Source of the DNA: Streptomyces aureoverticillatus
GTDB lineage: Bacteria; Actinomycetota; Actinomycetes; Streptomycetales; Streptomycetaceae
DNA length: 64,000 nucleotides
Assembly: GCF_014649395.1 (NCBI RefSeq)
Contig: NZ_BMSY01000012.1
Location: 1-64,000 of the forward strand
Direction of reading: 5' to 3'
The position numbers and the translations under genes are program-made. The first letter of the stretch is position 1, and each line of letters opens with the position of its first letter. Below, piece after piece: positions 57,511 to 64,000 of this stretch. The notes beneath the pieces are model-generated. The model ran no database searches. It saw only the letters and a program-made list of their open reading frames with translations, and was not told where the DNA came from.

Positions 57511-59040
57511 TCAACCACCGTCCCGCGCGCGGAAGGTGCTGCCCGCGTCCTGCTGGTACGGCGTGCCCTGCCACTGCCCGAAGTCGAGCACGCGGCTCGG
57601 GTCGTGGGCGACGAACTTCCACGGCCCGAGGTAGACGTTGTCGTGCCAGCGGTTGTGCTGCTTGCGGGTGATCGCCTCGGCCACCCGTTCGCCCTGGTAG
57701 GGCGACCAGTCCGGGTAGGTGCCGTAGTTGGCGAGCACCGCCATGCGGTCGCACTTCACGGTGCACTCGACGACGGACTTGTCCAGGACGAAGCGGTTGT
57801 CGTGGATGTCCACCCGCTGGGTCTTCCATCGGCAGTCGGCGTAGAGGGGTGCTTTGGCGATCGCCGGGCGCGCGCAGCGGTCGGTCTTCTTCACCAGTAA
57901 CGTGCAGTCTCCGGACGAGGTGTTGGCCGGGCTGTTGCAGAACCGGTCGGCGTTTTCCCACAGGGTGATCCCGGACCAGTTGTTCTCAAGGACGTTCCGG
58001 TAGATCTCGATCTTGTCCGTGCGGGCCCGGATCCGTGGTTCGCCGCCGGACTCGGACAGGTAGACGGTGGCGAACGGGAAGTTGTCGCCGCGGTCGGCGT
58101 ACTTGCGGCCCTCGACCCAGTTGTTCCGCCGGATCGTGTTCTTCCGGATGACCGCGTTGTAGCTGGTCTCGTAGATCAGCGCGGCACCGTCGTTGGCCTC
58201 GAGTACGTTGTCCTCGATGCGGAAGTCGTTGTTGTTGGTGTCCGCCCACAGCCCGGTTCCGCGATTGTCGTGCACCCAGTTGCCACGCACGTCGGCGCCG
58301 TCGACGGCCCAGAACTTGACGCCTCCGGTGCAGCCGCAGCCCTTCCGCCGCCGCTCCCAGTCGCCGGTGTTGTTGCCCACGATCTCGTTGCCCTCGACCA
58401 CCAGGCCGCTGATCCGGCCGCCGGCCTTGTACGCGTTCATGCCGTACTGGCCGTTGTCGCGCAGGCAGTTGGCGCGGACCCGCTGGCGGGCGCCGGCCAT
58501 CAGCCCGGCGCCGGAGTTGTCCTTGATCGTCGCGTGCTCGATCACCCACCCGTCGGCCGAGTCATGGTTGACCACGCCCTCGTCCGGCGGTGCGACGAAG
58601 CGCCGCACGGTCAGGTGGCGGATGGTGACGTCGCGGGCCCTGCCGCCGAACGCGTACTGGTTCTTCTTCCGGCCGTCGAGCACCGCGCCCGGCGCGCCGA
58701 GGTAGCGGTTCCCCTTCTTGGGGATGACCTGGGCGTAGCGGTCCGGGTCGAGCCTGTGCCTGCCCGGTCGAAGCCAGAACGTGGTGTTCGGTGGGCTGCT
58801 CTTGGTCTTCGCAGCCAGGTCGCCGGTCACCGCGGGGTCGACCGTCACCGCGCCCGCCGGTGCCTTCGCAGGGCCGGCCGCGGGATGGGCGCACACCCGG
58901 GCCACGGACGTGGACGGCGCGGCGGTCGGCTTCGGCCGCGCGTTCGGCGCGCTCGGCGCGCTGTCACAGCCGGTCGCCGCCAGCAGGACCAGCGCCAGCG
59001 GAACCGTCGGCAACGCCCAGTGCCGTCTCTTGATCACCAC
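57511..59040 (-). CDS. Right-handed parallel beta-helix lipoprotein
   Basis: A 509-residue secreted lipoprotein. The lipobox is LAATGC near residues 20-25 after a hydrophobic signal. The mature protein consists of PbH1-type beta-helix rungs rich in Asn and Gly: HLTVRRFVAPPDEGVVNHDS near 140, LRDNGQYGMNAYKAGGRISG near 195, NWVHDNRGTGLWADTNNNDF near 255, and VLENNWSGITLWENADRFCN near 358. This fold is found in polysaccharide lyases, epimerases and adhesins in EPS clusters; no catalytic motif is visible. Cys pairs suggest disulphides. The start is one of two consecutive GTGs (59040 or 59037), with AGGGGGA upstream. Operonic with heparinase and Wzy genes. Confidence 0.82.
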   Translation of the reverse strand: MVIKRRHWALPTVPLALVLLAATGCDSAPSAPNARPKPTAAPSTSVARVCAHPAAGPAKAPAGAVTVDPAVTGDLAAKTKSSPPNTTFWLRPGRHRLDPDRYAQVIPKKGNRYLGAPGAVLDGRKKNQYAFGGRARDVTIRHLTVRRFVAPPDEGVVNHDSADGWVIEHATIKDNSGAGLMAGARQRVRANCLRDNGQYGMNAYKAGGRISGLVVEGNEIVGNNTGDWERRRKGCGCTGGVKFWAVDGADVRGNWVHDNRGTGLWADTNNNDFRIEDNVLEANDGAALIYETSYNAVIRKNTIRRNNWVEGRKYADRGDNFPFATVYLSESGGEPRIRARTDKIEIYRNVLENNWSGITLWENADRFCNSPANTSSGDCTLLVKKTDRCARPAIAKAPLYADCRWKTQRVDIHDNRFVLDKSVVECTVKCDRMAVLANYGTYPDWSPYQGERVAEAITRKQHNRWHDNVYLGPWKFVAHDPSRVLDFGQWQGTPYQQDAGSTFRARDGG

Positions 59041-59048
59041 GCGTCCCC

Positions 59049-61043
59049 CTAGCCGCGGAACCTGAGTACGGTGGTGAACTCCCCCACCAGCGCGGTGCCG
59101 TCGGCGAAGCCGGTGCCGACGAGCGTGGTGGTGGCTTCCTTGCGCCCGAAGCCTGCGGAGTACCAGCCCAGCGGCGGCTCGGTCTCGCCGCGGTGCGCCT
59201 GCCAGCTCAGCTGTTCGGGCAGGTCGAGTACCGCCGAGCGGTGCTCGCCGTCCCGGGTCCAGGTGAGCACGGCCCGGTTTCCCACCAGGTCCGCGGCGAT
59301 CGTCGGCCCGAGGTGGAACGCCAGGCGCGCGGAACGGCCCGGGCCGTGTGGGCCGCGGACCTCGTCCACCACGCGCAGCTCCTGGGTCGCGGCGGTCAGC
59401 TCCACCCGGCGGCGGTGTACGGAGCGTCGGTAGCCGTCGTGCTCGGCGCACCAGCGGGCCGTCCCCCCGTGGGCGGTGCCGGATGTGTCGGCGACCAGGA
59501 CGCGGCTGCGGGCATGCCGGGTCCACAGGAACGGGCCGCCGGAGACGGACTGGTCACCGCCGTCCAGTTGCAGGGTGTTGTGGCCGAGGGTCGAGCGGAA
59601 GTACTGCCGCCACTCGGGCTGCCCGTGGTAGCAGTACGTCCCCGGGTCGGCGAGCACGTCGACGCCGTCGTGCCGGACCTCCACGGACAGCGCGTCCGCG
59701 TGGGCATGCGCGGCGATGGACAGGAAGCCGTGCGGGCCACCGTCGCAGCGGCACCAGATCTTCTCCGGACCGCGCAGGACGGTGAGCCCCGCGTCGGCGA
59801 AGTGGTCCGGTCGGATCGGCGATCGGGGCACGGCCGGTGCGGTGCCCCGTTCCGGGTACGGCCGGATGAGCGCGGCAAGGAGCGGGGTGCGCACGTCGGT
59901 GCCGGTCACCGCCGGCCACCAGGTGAGCCGGCCGAACACGGCCTCCCCGGTGGCGAGGAGCGAGGCCCAGCGGTCGGTGCCCGCGCCGTCCAGGATCAGA
60001 CCGTGCCCGTCGTCGGCGTCCCCCTGGCGCGGTGGCCGCAGCCGGTTGTCCACGACGGCCGCGAGCGCGTCGGTCATGCGCAGCAGCACCAGACGGAGGG
60101 ACTCGGGGACCGGCACGCCCGCGGCATCGGCCTCGGCCACCGCGGCCAGGCCGAGCTCGAGGACGAGTCCGTGGTACTCGGTGGCCAGTTCGCGGTTGAG
60201 GCCGGAGGCGAAGGTGTTGCCGCGCAGGTGCCGCTCCAGCGACCGCAGCGCGCCGGCCCGCCAACGCGCCGAGGAGGGGAACCAGCCGAACGCGCAGGCC
60301 GCGGCGAACTGCCCGGCGGCCTCGGCGATGACGTGGTTGTTCGCCGAAGAGCCGCGGCTGGGGAAGGCGGCCAGCCAGCGCTGGTGGTGCCAGATCTGGT
60401 TCAGCGCCACCGGGTTGTCCTCGAAGAGACCGGCCGCGCCCGGCCAGCCGTCGAGCAGTCGGCGGATCCACACCCAGGACAGGAGCCGGATGCCCAGCTC
60501 GATGCCGCTGATCCAGTGCACTCCGCGCAGCGGCGCGTTGGCCGCCCACCACAACCGCAGGTGCTCGGCGACTCGTTCGGCGTACCGCTCGTTCCCGGTG
60601 ATCGCGTAGGCGGCGGCGAGCACGGTGAGGTACTGATGCCGGGACAGCTCCCAGATCTGCTTGATGTCCCCGACCGCGTCCTCGTCCCGGTACGGCACGT
60701 CGAAGGCGTAGCCCCACGGGGCCCGGCGCCCCGTCTTCGGGTCGTACCACCAGTCCGGGTCGGCCAGGTCGTCGCGGTCCACCCCGAAGTACTCGGCGTG
60801 CCCGGCCATCAGCCGGTCCGCCTCGGCGATGAGACGTTTCGCGGCGTCCGGTGGCACCGCGGCGATCGTCCCGGCGGGCAGTGCCGCGGTGAACCGGGCG
60901 CCGGTCACGCTCGGGCAGTCCGGCGGCGCCGCCCGCCACCGGCGTCTGCGCACCGCGTCGCCCACCCGGCCGCCGACCTCCCGGGGTCCCATCCGGGACA
61001 GCCGCCGTAAGTACCAGCCCGGGCTCCCCGAGATCCCAGTCAT
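59049..61043 (-). CDS. Heparinase II/III family protein
   Basis: A 664-residue protein with an alpha/alpha-toroid N-terminal half and a C-terminal beta-sandwich, the heparinase II/III layout. Landmarks are SGIELGIRLLSWVWIRRLLD near 169-188, the SSANNHVIAEAAGQFAAACA stretch near 227-246 (Asn-His of the active site), ELATEYHGLVLELGLAAVAE near 288-307 (Tyr-His), and FLSIAAHAHADALSVEVRHD near 447-466 (catalytic His). No signal peptide is evident. Such proteins in EPS operons are thought to cleave or trim uronic-acid-containing chains. The start overlaps the oxidoreductase stop (ATGA). Confidence 0.88.
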   Translation of the reverse strand: MTGISGSPGWYLRRLSRMGPREVGGRVGDAVRRRRWRAAPPDCPSVTGARFTAALPAGTIAAVPPDAAKRLIAEADRLMAGHAEYFGVDRDDLADPDWWYDPKTGRRAPWGYAFDVPYRDEDAVGDIKQIWELSRHQYLTVLAAAYAITGNERYAERVAEHLRLWWAANAPLRGVHWISGIELGIRLLSWVWIRRLLDGWPGAAGLFEDNPVALNQIWHHQRWLAAFPSRGSSANNHVIAEAAGQFAAACAFGWFPSSARWRAGALRSLERHLRGNTFASGLNRELATEYHGLVLELGLAAVAEADAAGVPVPESLRLVLLRMTDALAAVVDNRLRPPRQGDADDGHGLILDGAGTDRWASLLATGEAVFGRLTWWPAVTGTDVRTPLLAALIRPYPERGTAPAVPRSPIRPDHFADAGLTVLRGPEKIWCRCDGGPHGFLSIAAHAHADALSVEVRHDGVDVLADPGTYCYHGQPEWRQYFRSTLGHNTLQLDGGDQSVSGGPFLWTRHARSRVLVADTSGTAHGGTARWCAEHDGYRRSVHRRRVELTAATQELRVVDEVRGPHGPGRSARLAFHLGPTIAADLVGNRAVLTWTRDGEHRSAVLDLPEQLSWQAHRGETEPPLGWYSAGFGRKEATTTLVGTGFADGTALVGEFTTVLRFRG

Positions 61044-63226
61044 CGCGCCCTCGCCAACGTCACCGGCGCGCCGCCGGCCAGGCTCGCCTGCACGGCGAGG
61101 GTGGCCGTCGTGGTGGCGACCAGCGACTGGAGCGGCACCGGCATCGGCCCGCCGGTCCGTACGGCCTTGATGAACGCGGCCAGTTCGGCGGACTGGCCCT
61201 TGTCCCGGGCCTTGGGCAGCGGCGAACCGACCCACCGCTTGCGGCGGCCGTCGTACACGGCGGCACGGACGAAGTCGTCGAGCCGCAGCACCTTGCCGTC
61301 CGCGATGAGGTCCAGCGTCTCCTTGGGGAAGCCGGGCGGGCCGGTGGTGACGTAGCTGATGGCGGCGGTGGACCCGTCCGGGTAGCGCAGCATGACCTGT
61401 AGGTCGTCGGTGCCGGACGTGGCGACCGCGTACACCGAGACCGGGTCGGCCCCGAGCAGTCGGCTCGCCGTGTCGATGAAGTGCCCGCCCTCGCCGGCGA
61501 ACCGCGAGCCCTCGGTGCCCTGTTGGAGGTACCAGCTGCCGTGCTCGAGGCGGCCCGCGTTGACCAGGTAGCGGAGGCTCGCCGGGCCGGTCCGGGCGCC
61601 GAAGCGCCTTCCGGCCTCCTGCAACAGCGGCGCGAACCGGCGGTTGAAGCCCACCTGCAGCCGGTCGTTGCCGGACTCCTCCACCGCCGCGAGCACGTCG
61701 GCCAGCTCGTCCTCGGTGAGCGCCAGGGGCTTCTCCACGAACACCGCCTTGCCGGCGGTGAGCGCCCTGCGGGTCAGTTCGGCGTGCGAGCTGTGCCGGG
61801 TGACCACGAACACCGCGTCGACGGACTTGTCACCGAGCACGGCGTCGAGATCGGTGGTCGCCTCGGCGAAGCCGAACTTCCGCTTCGCGTTGGTCGCGGA
61901 CAGCGCCGTCGTGGTGACGACCGTGGACAACTCGACGCCGTCGCGCTGTGCCAGTTGCGGCAGCAGCATCGACGTCGCGTAGTTCCCCGCGCCGACGAAC
62001 GCCAGGCGCACCGGCGACTTGGCGGACCGGGTCGGGGCGGGCACTGTGCCGCTGCGCCGCACCGCGGGCACGGTCACCGCCGGGGCCTCCGCCTCCCCCG
62101 CGTGCTCGGGGTACCGGAACAGCACGGCCACGGCCTTCAGATCGCCGTCCTTCAGGCGCTGGTACGTCTCGACGGCGTCGTCGAAGTCGGCGATGTGGGA
62201 GACCAACGGCTCCACGTCGACGCGGCCGCGGGCTAGGAGATCGAGGAAGCACGCCAGATTGCGGCGCTCGGTCCAGCGCACGTAGCCGATCGGGTAGTCG
62301 CGCCCCTCCAGCTCGTACTCCGGGTCGTAGCGCCCGGGGCCGTAGCTGCGGGAGAACCGGACGTCGAGCTCCTTCTCGTAGTACGCGTTCCACGGCAGGT
62401 CCAGGCGGCACTTGCCGATGTCGACGACCCGGCCGCGGTCCCGGCAGAGCCGGGCGGCCAGCTCGACGGGCTGGTTGCTGCCACCGCCGGCGGCCAGGTA
62501 CACCTGATCCACGCCGTGGCCGCCGGTGAGCTCGGCGACGGCGGCTTCCACGGCCGGGGACGCGGGGTCGCCGCAGGCCGCGGCGCCCAGGCGCTCGGCG
62601 AGTTCGCAGCGCGCCGGGTCGGGGTCGGCGCCGACGACGCGGACTCCCGAGGCGGCGAGGAGCTGCACCACCAGCTGCCCGATCAGCCCGAGGCCGATGA
62701 CAAGGGCCACGTCGCCGAGCTGTGACTCGCCGCGGCGGACGCCCTGCAACGCGATCGACCCGACGGTGCCGAAGGCCGCGTGCCGGGGCGCGAGGCCGTC
62801 CGGCACCGGTGCGTAGAGGTTCTTCGGCACCCAGTTCAGCTCGGCGTGCAGCGCGTGCTCGTTGCCGGCGCAGGCCACGAGGTCGCCGACCTTCACGTCG
62901 TCGACCCCGGCGCCGACCTGCTCGACCACCCCGCACAGCGAGTAGCCGAGGGGGGTGTAGGAGTCCAGCTTGCCCATCACCTTGCGGTAGGTGGCGGGCA
63001 CCCCGTTGGTGGCCACGCTCTGCACGACCTTGGCCACCTGGTCCGGCCGCGAACGGGCCTTGGCGAGCATCGACATGCCTGCCTCGGACACCTTCATGAG
63101 CTCGGTCCCGGTGGATATCAGCGAGTAGGCGCTGCGGACCAGCACACCGCCCGGCTTGCACCCCGGCACCGGCACGTCAAGGACCGCCAGCTCGCCGCTC
63201 TTGTAGTTCTGCACAACCTGCTTCAC
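61040..63226 (-). CDS. Bi-domain oxidoreductase (MDR alcohol dehydrogenase fused to Gfo/Idh/MocA)
   Basis: A 728-residue fusion. Residues about 1-370 form a zinc-type medium-chain dehydrogenase domain (PLGYSLCGVVEQVGAGVDDV near 94-113, LVIGLGLIGQLVVQLLAASG near 177-196 as the cofactor loop). Residues about 400-728 form a Gfo/Idh/MocA dehydrogenase (RLAFVGAGNYATSMLLPQLA near 405, FVEKPLALTEDELADVLAAV near 497-516 with the EKP motif, and GGHFIDTASRLL near 591). Such fusions are characteristic of EPS clusters that also carry heparinase and asparagine-synthase genes. The GTG at 63226 has AGGAG 6 nt upstream. It should oxidise or reduce a sugar intermediate. Confidence 0.92.
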   Translation of the reverse strand: MKQVVQNYKSGELAVLDVPVPGCKPGGVLVRSAYSLISTGTELMKVSEAGMSMLAKARSRPDQVAKVVQSVATNGVPATYRKVMGKLDSYTPLGYSLCGVVEQVGAGVDDVKVGDLVACAGNEHALHAELNWVPKNLYAPVPDGLAPRHAAFGTVGSIALQGVRRGESQLGDVALVIGLGLIGQLVVQLLAASGVRVVGADPDPARCELAERLGAAACGDPASPAVEAAVAELTGGHGVDQVYLAAGGGSNQPVELAARLCRDRGRVVDIGKCRLDLPWNAYYEKELDVRFSRSYGPGRYDPEYELEGRDYPIGYVRWTERRNLACFLDLLARGRVDVEPLVSHIADFDDAVETYQRLKDGDLKAVAVLFRYPEHAGEAEAPAVTVPAVRRSGTVPAPTRSAKSPVRLAFVGAGNYATSMLLPQLAQRDGVELSTVVTTTALSATNAKRKFGFAEATTDLDAVLGDKSVDAVFVVTRHSSHAELTRRALTAGKAVFVEKPLALTEDELADVLAAVEESGNDRLQVGFNRRFAPLLQEAGRRFGARTGPASLRYLVNAGRLEHGSWYLQQGTEGSRFAGEGGHFIDTASRLLGADPVSVYAVATSGTDDLQVMLRYPDGSTAAISYVTTGPPGFPKETLDLIADGKVLRLDDFVRAAVYDGRRKRWVGSPLPKARDKGQSAELAAFIKAVRTGGPMPVPLQSLVATTTATLAVQASLAGGAPVTLARAR

Positions 63227-63243
63227 CCGAACTCCTCTGATTC

Positions 63244-64000
63244 CTAAGCCGTCATCCGAGTGCTCTGGCCGGACCCCGAGGTCGCGTCGCGATACCAGTA
63301 CTCGAGGGTCAGCACATGCCACAGATGCTTGGAGAAGTCCCGCTGCCCGGCGGCGTCCTCGGCGACCATGCGCGCCAGCGCGTCGCGGCGCAGGAACCCG
63401 GAGTTGACGAGCACGCCGTCGTTGACCACCTCGCGCACCAGAGGTGCCAGATCCCGGCTCATCCAGGCCCGCAGCGGGGCGCTGAACAGGCCCTTGGGCC
63501 GGTACACGATCTCCCGGGGCAGGATCGAGCCGGCCGCCTCCTTGAGGACGGCCTTGCCCTGCCGTCCGACGATCTTGCGATCGCCGGGCACCGCGAACGC
63601 CGCCTTGACCACCTCGACGTCCACGTACGGCACCCGTACCTCGGTCGACGCGGCCATGCTGGAGCGGTCCGTGTACGTGAGGTTCAGGCCCGGCAGGAAC
63701 ATCCGGGCGTCGCCCAGGCACATGCGGTTGACGAAGTCGGCAGGGTCATCGAGGGCATTGTCCTCGTAGATGTCCGCGTGCTCGGTCAGCACGTCGTCGA
63801 CCGTCCCGGCCAGGTCCGGATCGATCAGGGCGAGCAGCTCGTCCTGGTCGTACATGGTGTAGCTGCGCCGGAACGCGGTCTCCTCCGGCAGTTCGGCGAA
63901 GGAGAGGAACCGCTTCGCGAAGCGCACCGACCGGTACCCCCGGCGGGCCGTGGCGACCGGCAGCCTGTCCACGGCCCTGGACAGGCCCCGCCGCAGGGGT
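63244..64000 (-). CDS. asnB: Asparagine synthase-type amidotransferase, C-terminal part (runs off the window)
   Basis: The last 250 or so codons of an asparagine synthase. NRMCLGDARMFLPGLNLTYT, DRSSMAASTEVRVPYVDVEV and KIVGRQGKAVLKEAAGSILP near its C-terminal region are the AsnB synthetase domain motifs. The class-II glutamine amidotransferase N-terminus and the PP-loop SGGxDS lie beyond base 64000. In EPS and glycan operons such enzymes amidate sugar acids or attached amino acids rather than make free asparagine. The stop at 63244 is 17 nt from the bi-domain oxidoreductase start. The operon clearly continues past the window. Confidence 0.9.
   Translation of the reverse strand, partial: PLRRGLSRAVDRLPVATARRGYRSVRFAKRFLSFAELPEETAFRRSYTMYDQDELLALIDPDLAGTVDDVLTEHADIYEDNALDDPADFVNRMCLGDARMFLPGLNLTYTDRSSMAASTEVRVPYVDVEVVKAAFAVPGDRKIVGRQGKAVLKEAAGSILPREIVYRPKGLFSAPLRAWMSRDLAPLVREVVNDGVLVNSGFLRRDALARMVAEDAAGQRDFSKHLWHVLTLEYWYRDATSGSGQSTRMTA

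Noticed and set aside
1..64000. tRNA, rRNA, riboswitch or origin features
   Set aside because: I read both strands for cloverleaf-like GGTTCGAATCC motifs, rRNA-like sequence and DnaA-box clusters and found none I could support by eye. A covariance-model scan would be needed to exclude small RNAs.

Overview
The window is a contiguous piece of a high-GC actinobacterial chromosome, almost certainly Streptomyces. Codon third positions are nearly always G or C, GTG starts are common, and family signatures typical of the genus are present: a DUF6397 protein, a conservon-type roadblock protein and Ras-like GTPase remnant, an MpaB/DUF2236 oxygenase, a DUF3516-type helicase and an xylA/xylB/ROK locus. 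I saw no rRNA, tRNA, CRISPR array, intact transposase or plasmid origin.

Left part (1-36 kb), mostly housekeeping and accessory genes in short units. A MepB fragment and a broken tyrosine recombinase (1-0.7 kb) precede a MoxR ATPase and VWA-protein pair (0.9-3.8 kb), a YdjM-type membrane protein, a DEAD/DEAH RNA helicase, a TesB thioesterase and a TPR protein (4-9.1 kb). DUF6397, roadblock and PPOX/F420 proteins follow (9.1-11.2 kb). The stretch 11.2-14.1 kb is a small graveyard. It holds a conservon GTPase with a frameshift and a nonsense codon, an eight-copy 15-bp minisatellite, an intact methyltransferase, an alpha/beta-hydrolase broken at its catalytic elbow, and a decapitated PadR regulator. 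Next come an MpaB oxygenase, two hypotheticals, a 1149-residue repeat protein, a fatty-acid desaturase, a SNF2 helicase/SWIM-finger pair, a secreted phytase-like esterase, the divergent xylose locus (xylA, xylB, ROK repressor), a Tat-exported amidase, and an AcoR-like regulator with its aldehyde dehydrogenase.

Right part (37-64 kb), cell-surface polysaccharide. A first minus-strand group (37.4-43.3 kb) encodes a GT4 glycosyltransferase, a GT2/CDP-glycerol glycerophosphotransferase fusion resembling wall teichoic-acid polymerases, and a large membrane protein. After a VOC-family remnant and a PAP2 phosphatase comes a minus-strand run of 16 tightly packed genes (64.0 to 44.6 kb) that continues past the window edge. 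Neighbours overlap by 4 nt or lie at most 17 nt apart. In transcription order it encodes asparagine synthase, bi-domain oxidoreductase, heparinase-like protein, beta-helix lipoprotein, Wzy/ligase-like membrane protein, GT4, C-methyltransferase, glucose-1-phosphate cytidylyltransferase, PIG-L deacetylase, NAD-dependent epimerase, DUF4910 aminopeptidase-like protein, Wzx-like flippase, GT2, pyruvyltransferase, RmlC-like epimerase and class III aminotransferase. The set contains sugar-nucleotide activation and tailoring, glycosyl transfer, flipping, polymerisation and secreted processing functions, so I read it as one exopolysaccharide or glycan locus. The embedded cytidylyltransferase / deacetylase / epimerase / DUF4910 / methyltransferase cassette is the best candidate here for undescribed biochemistry.
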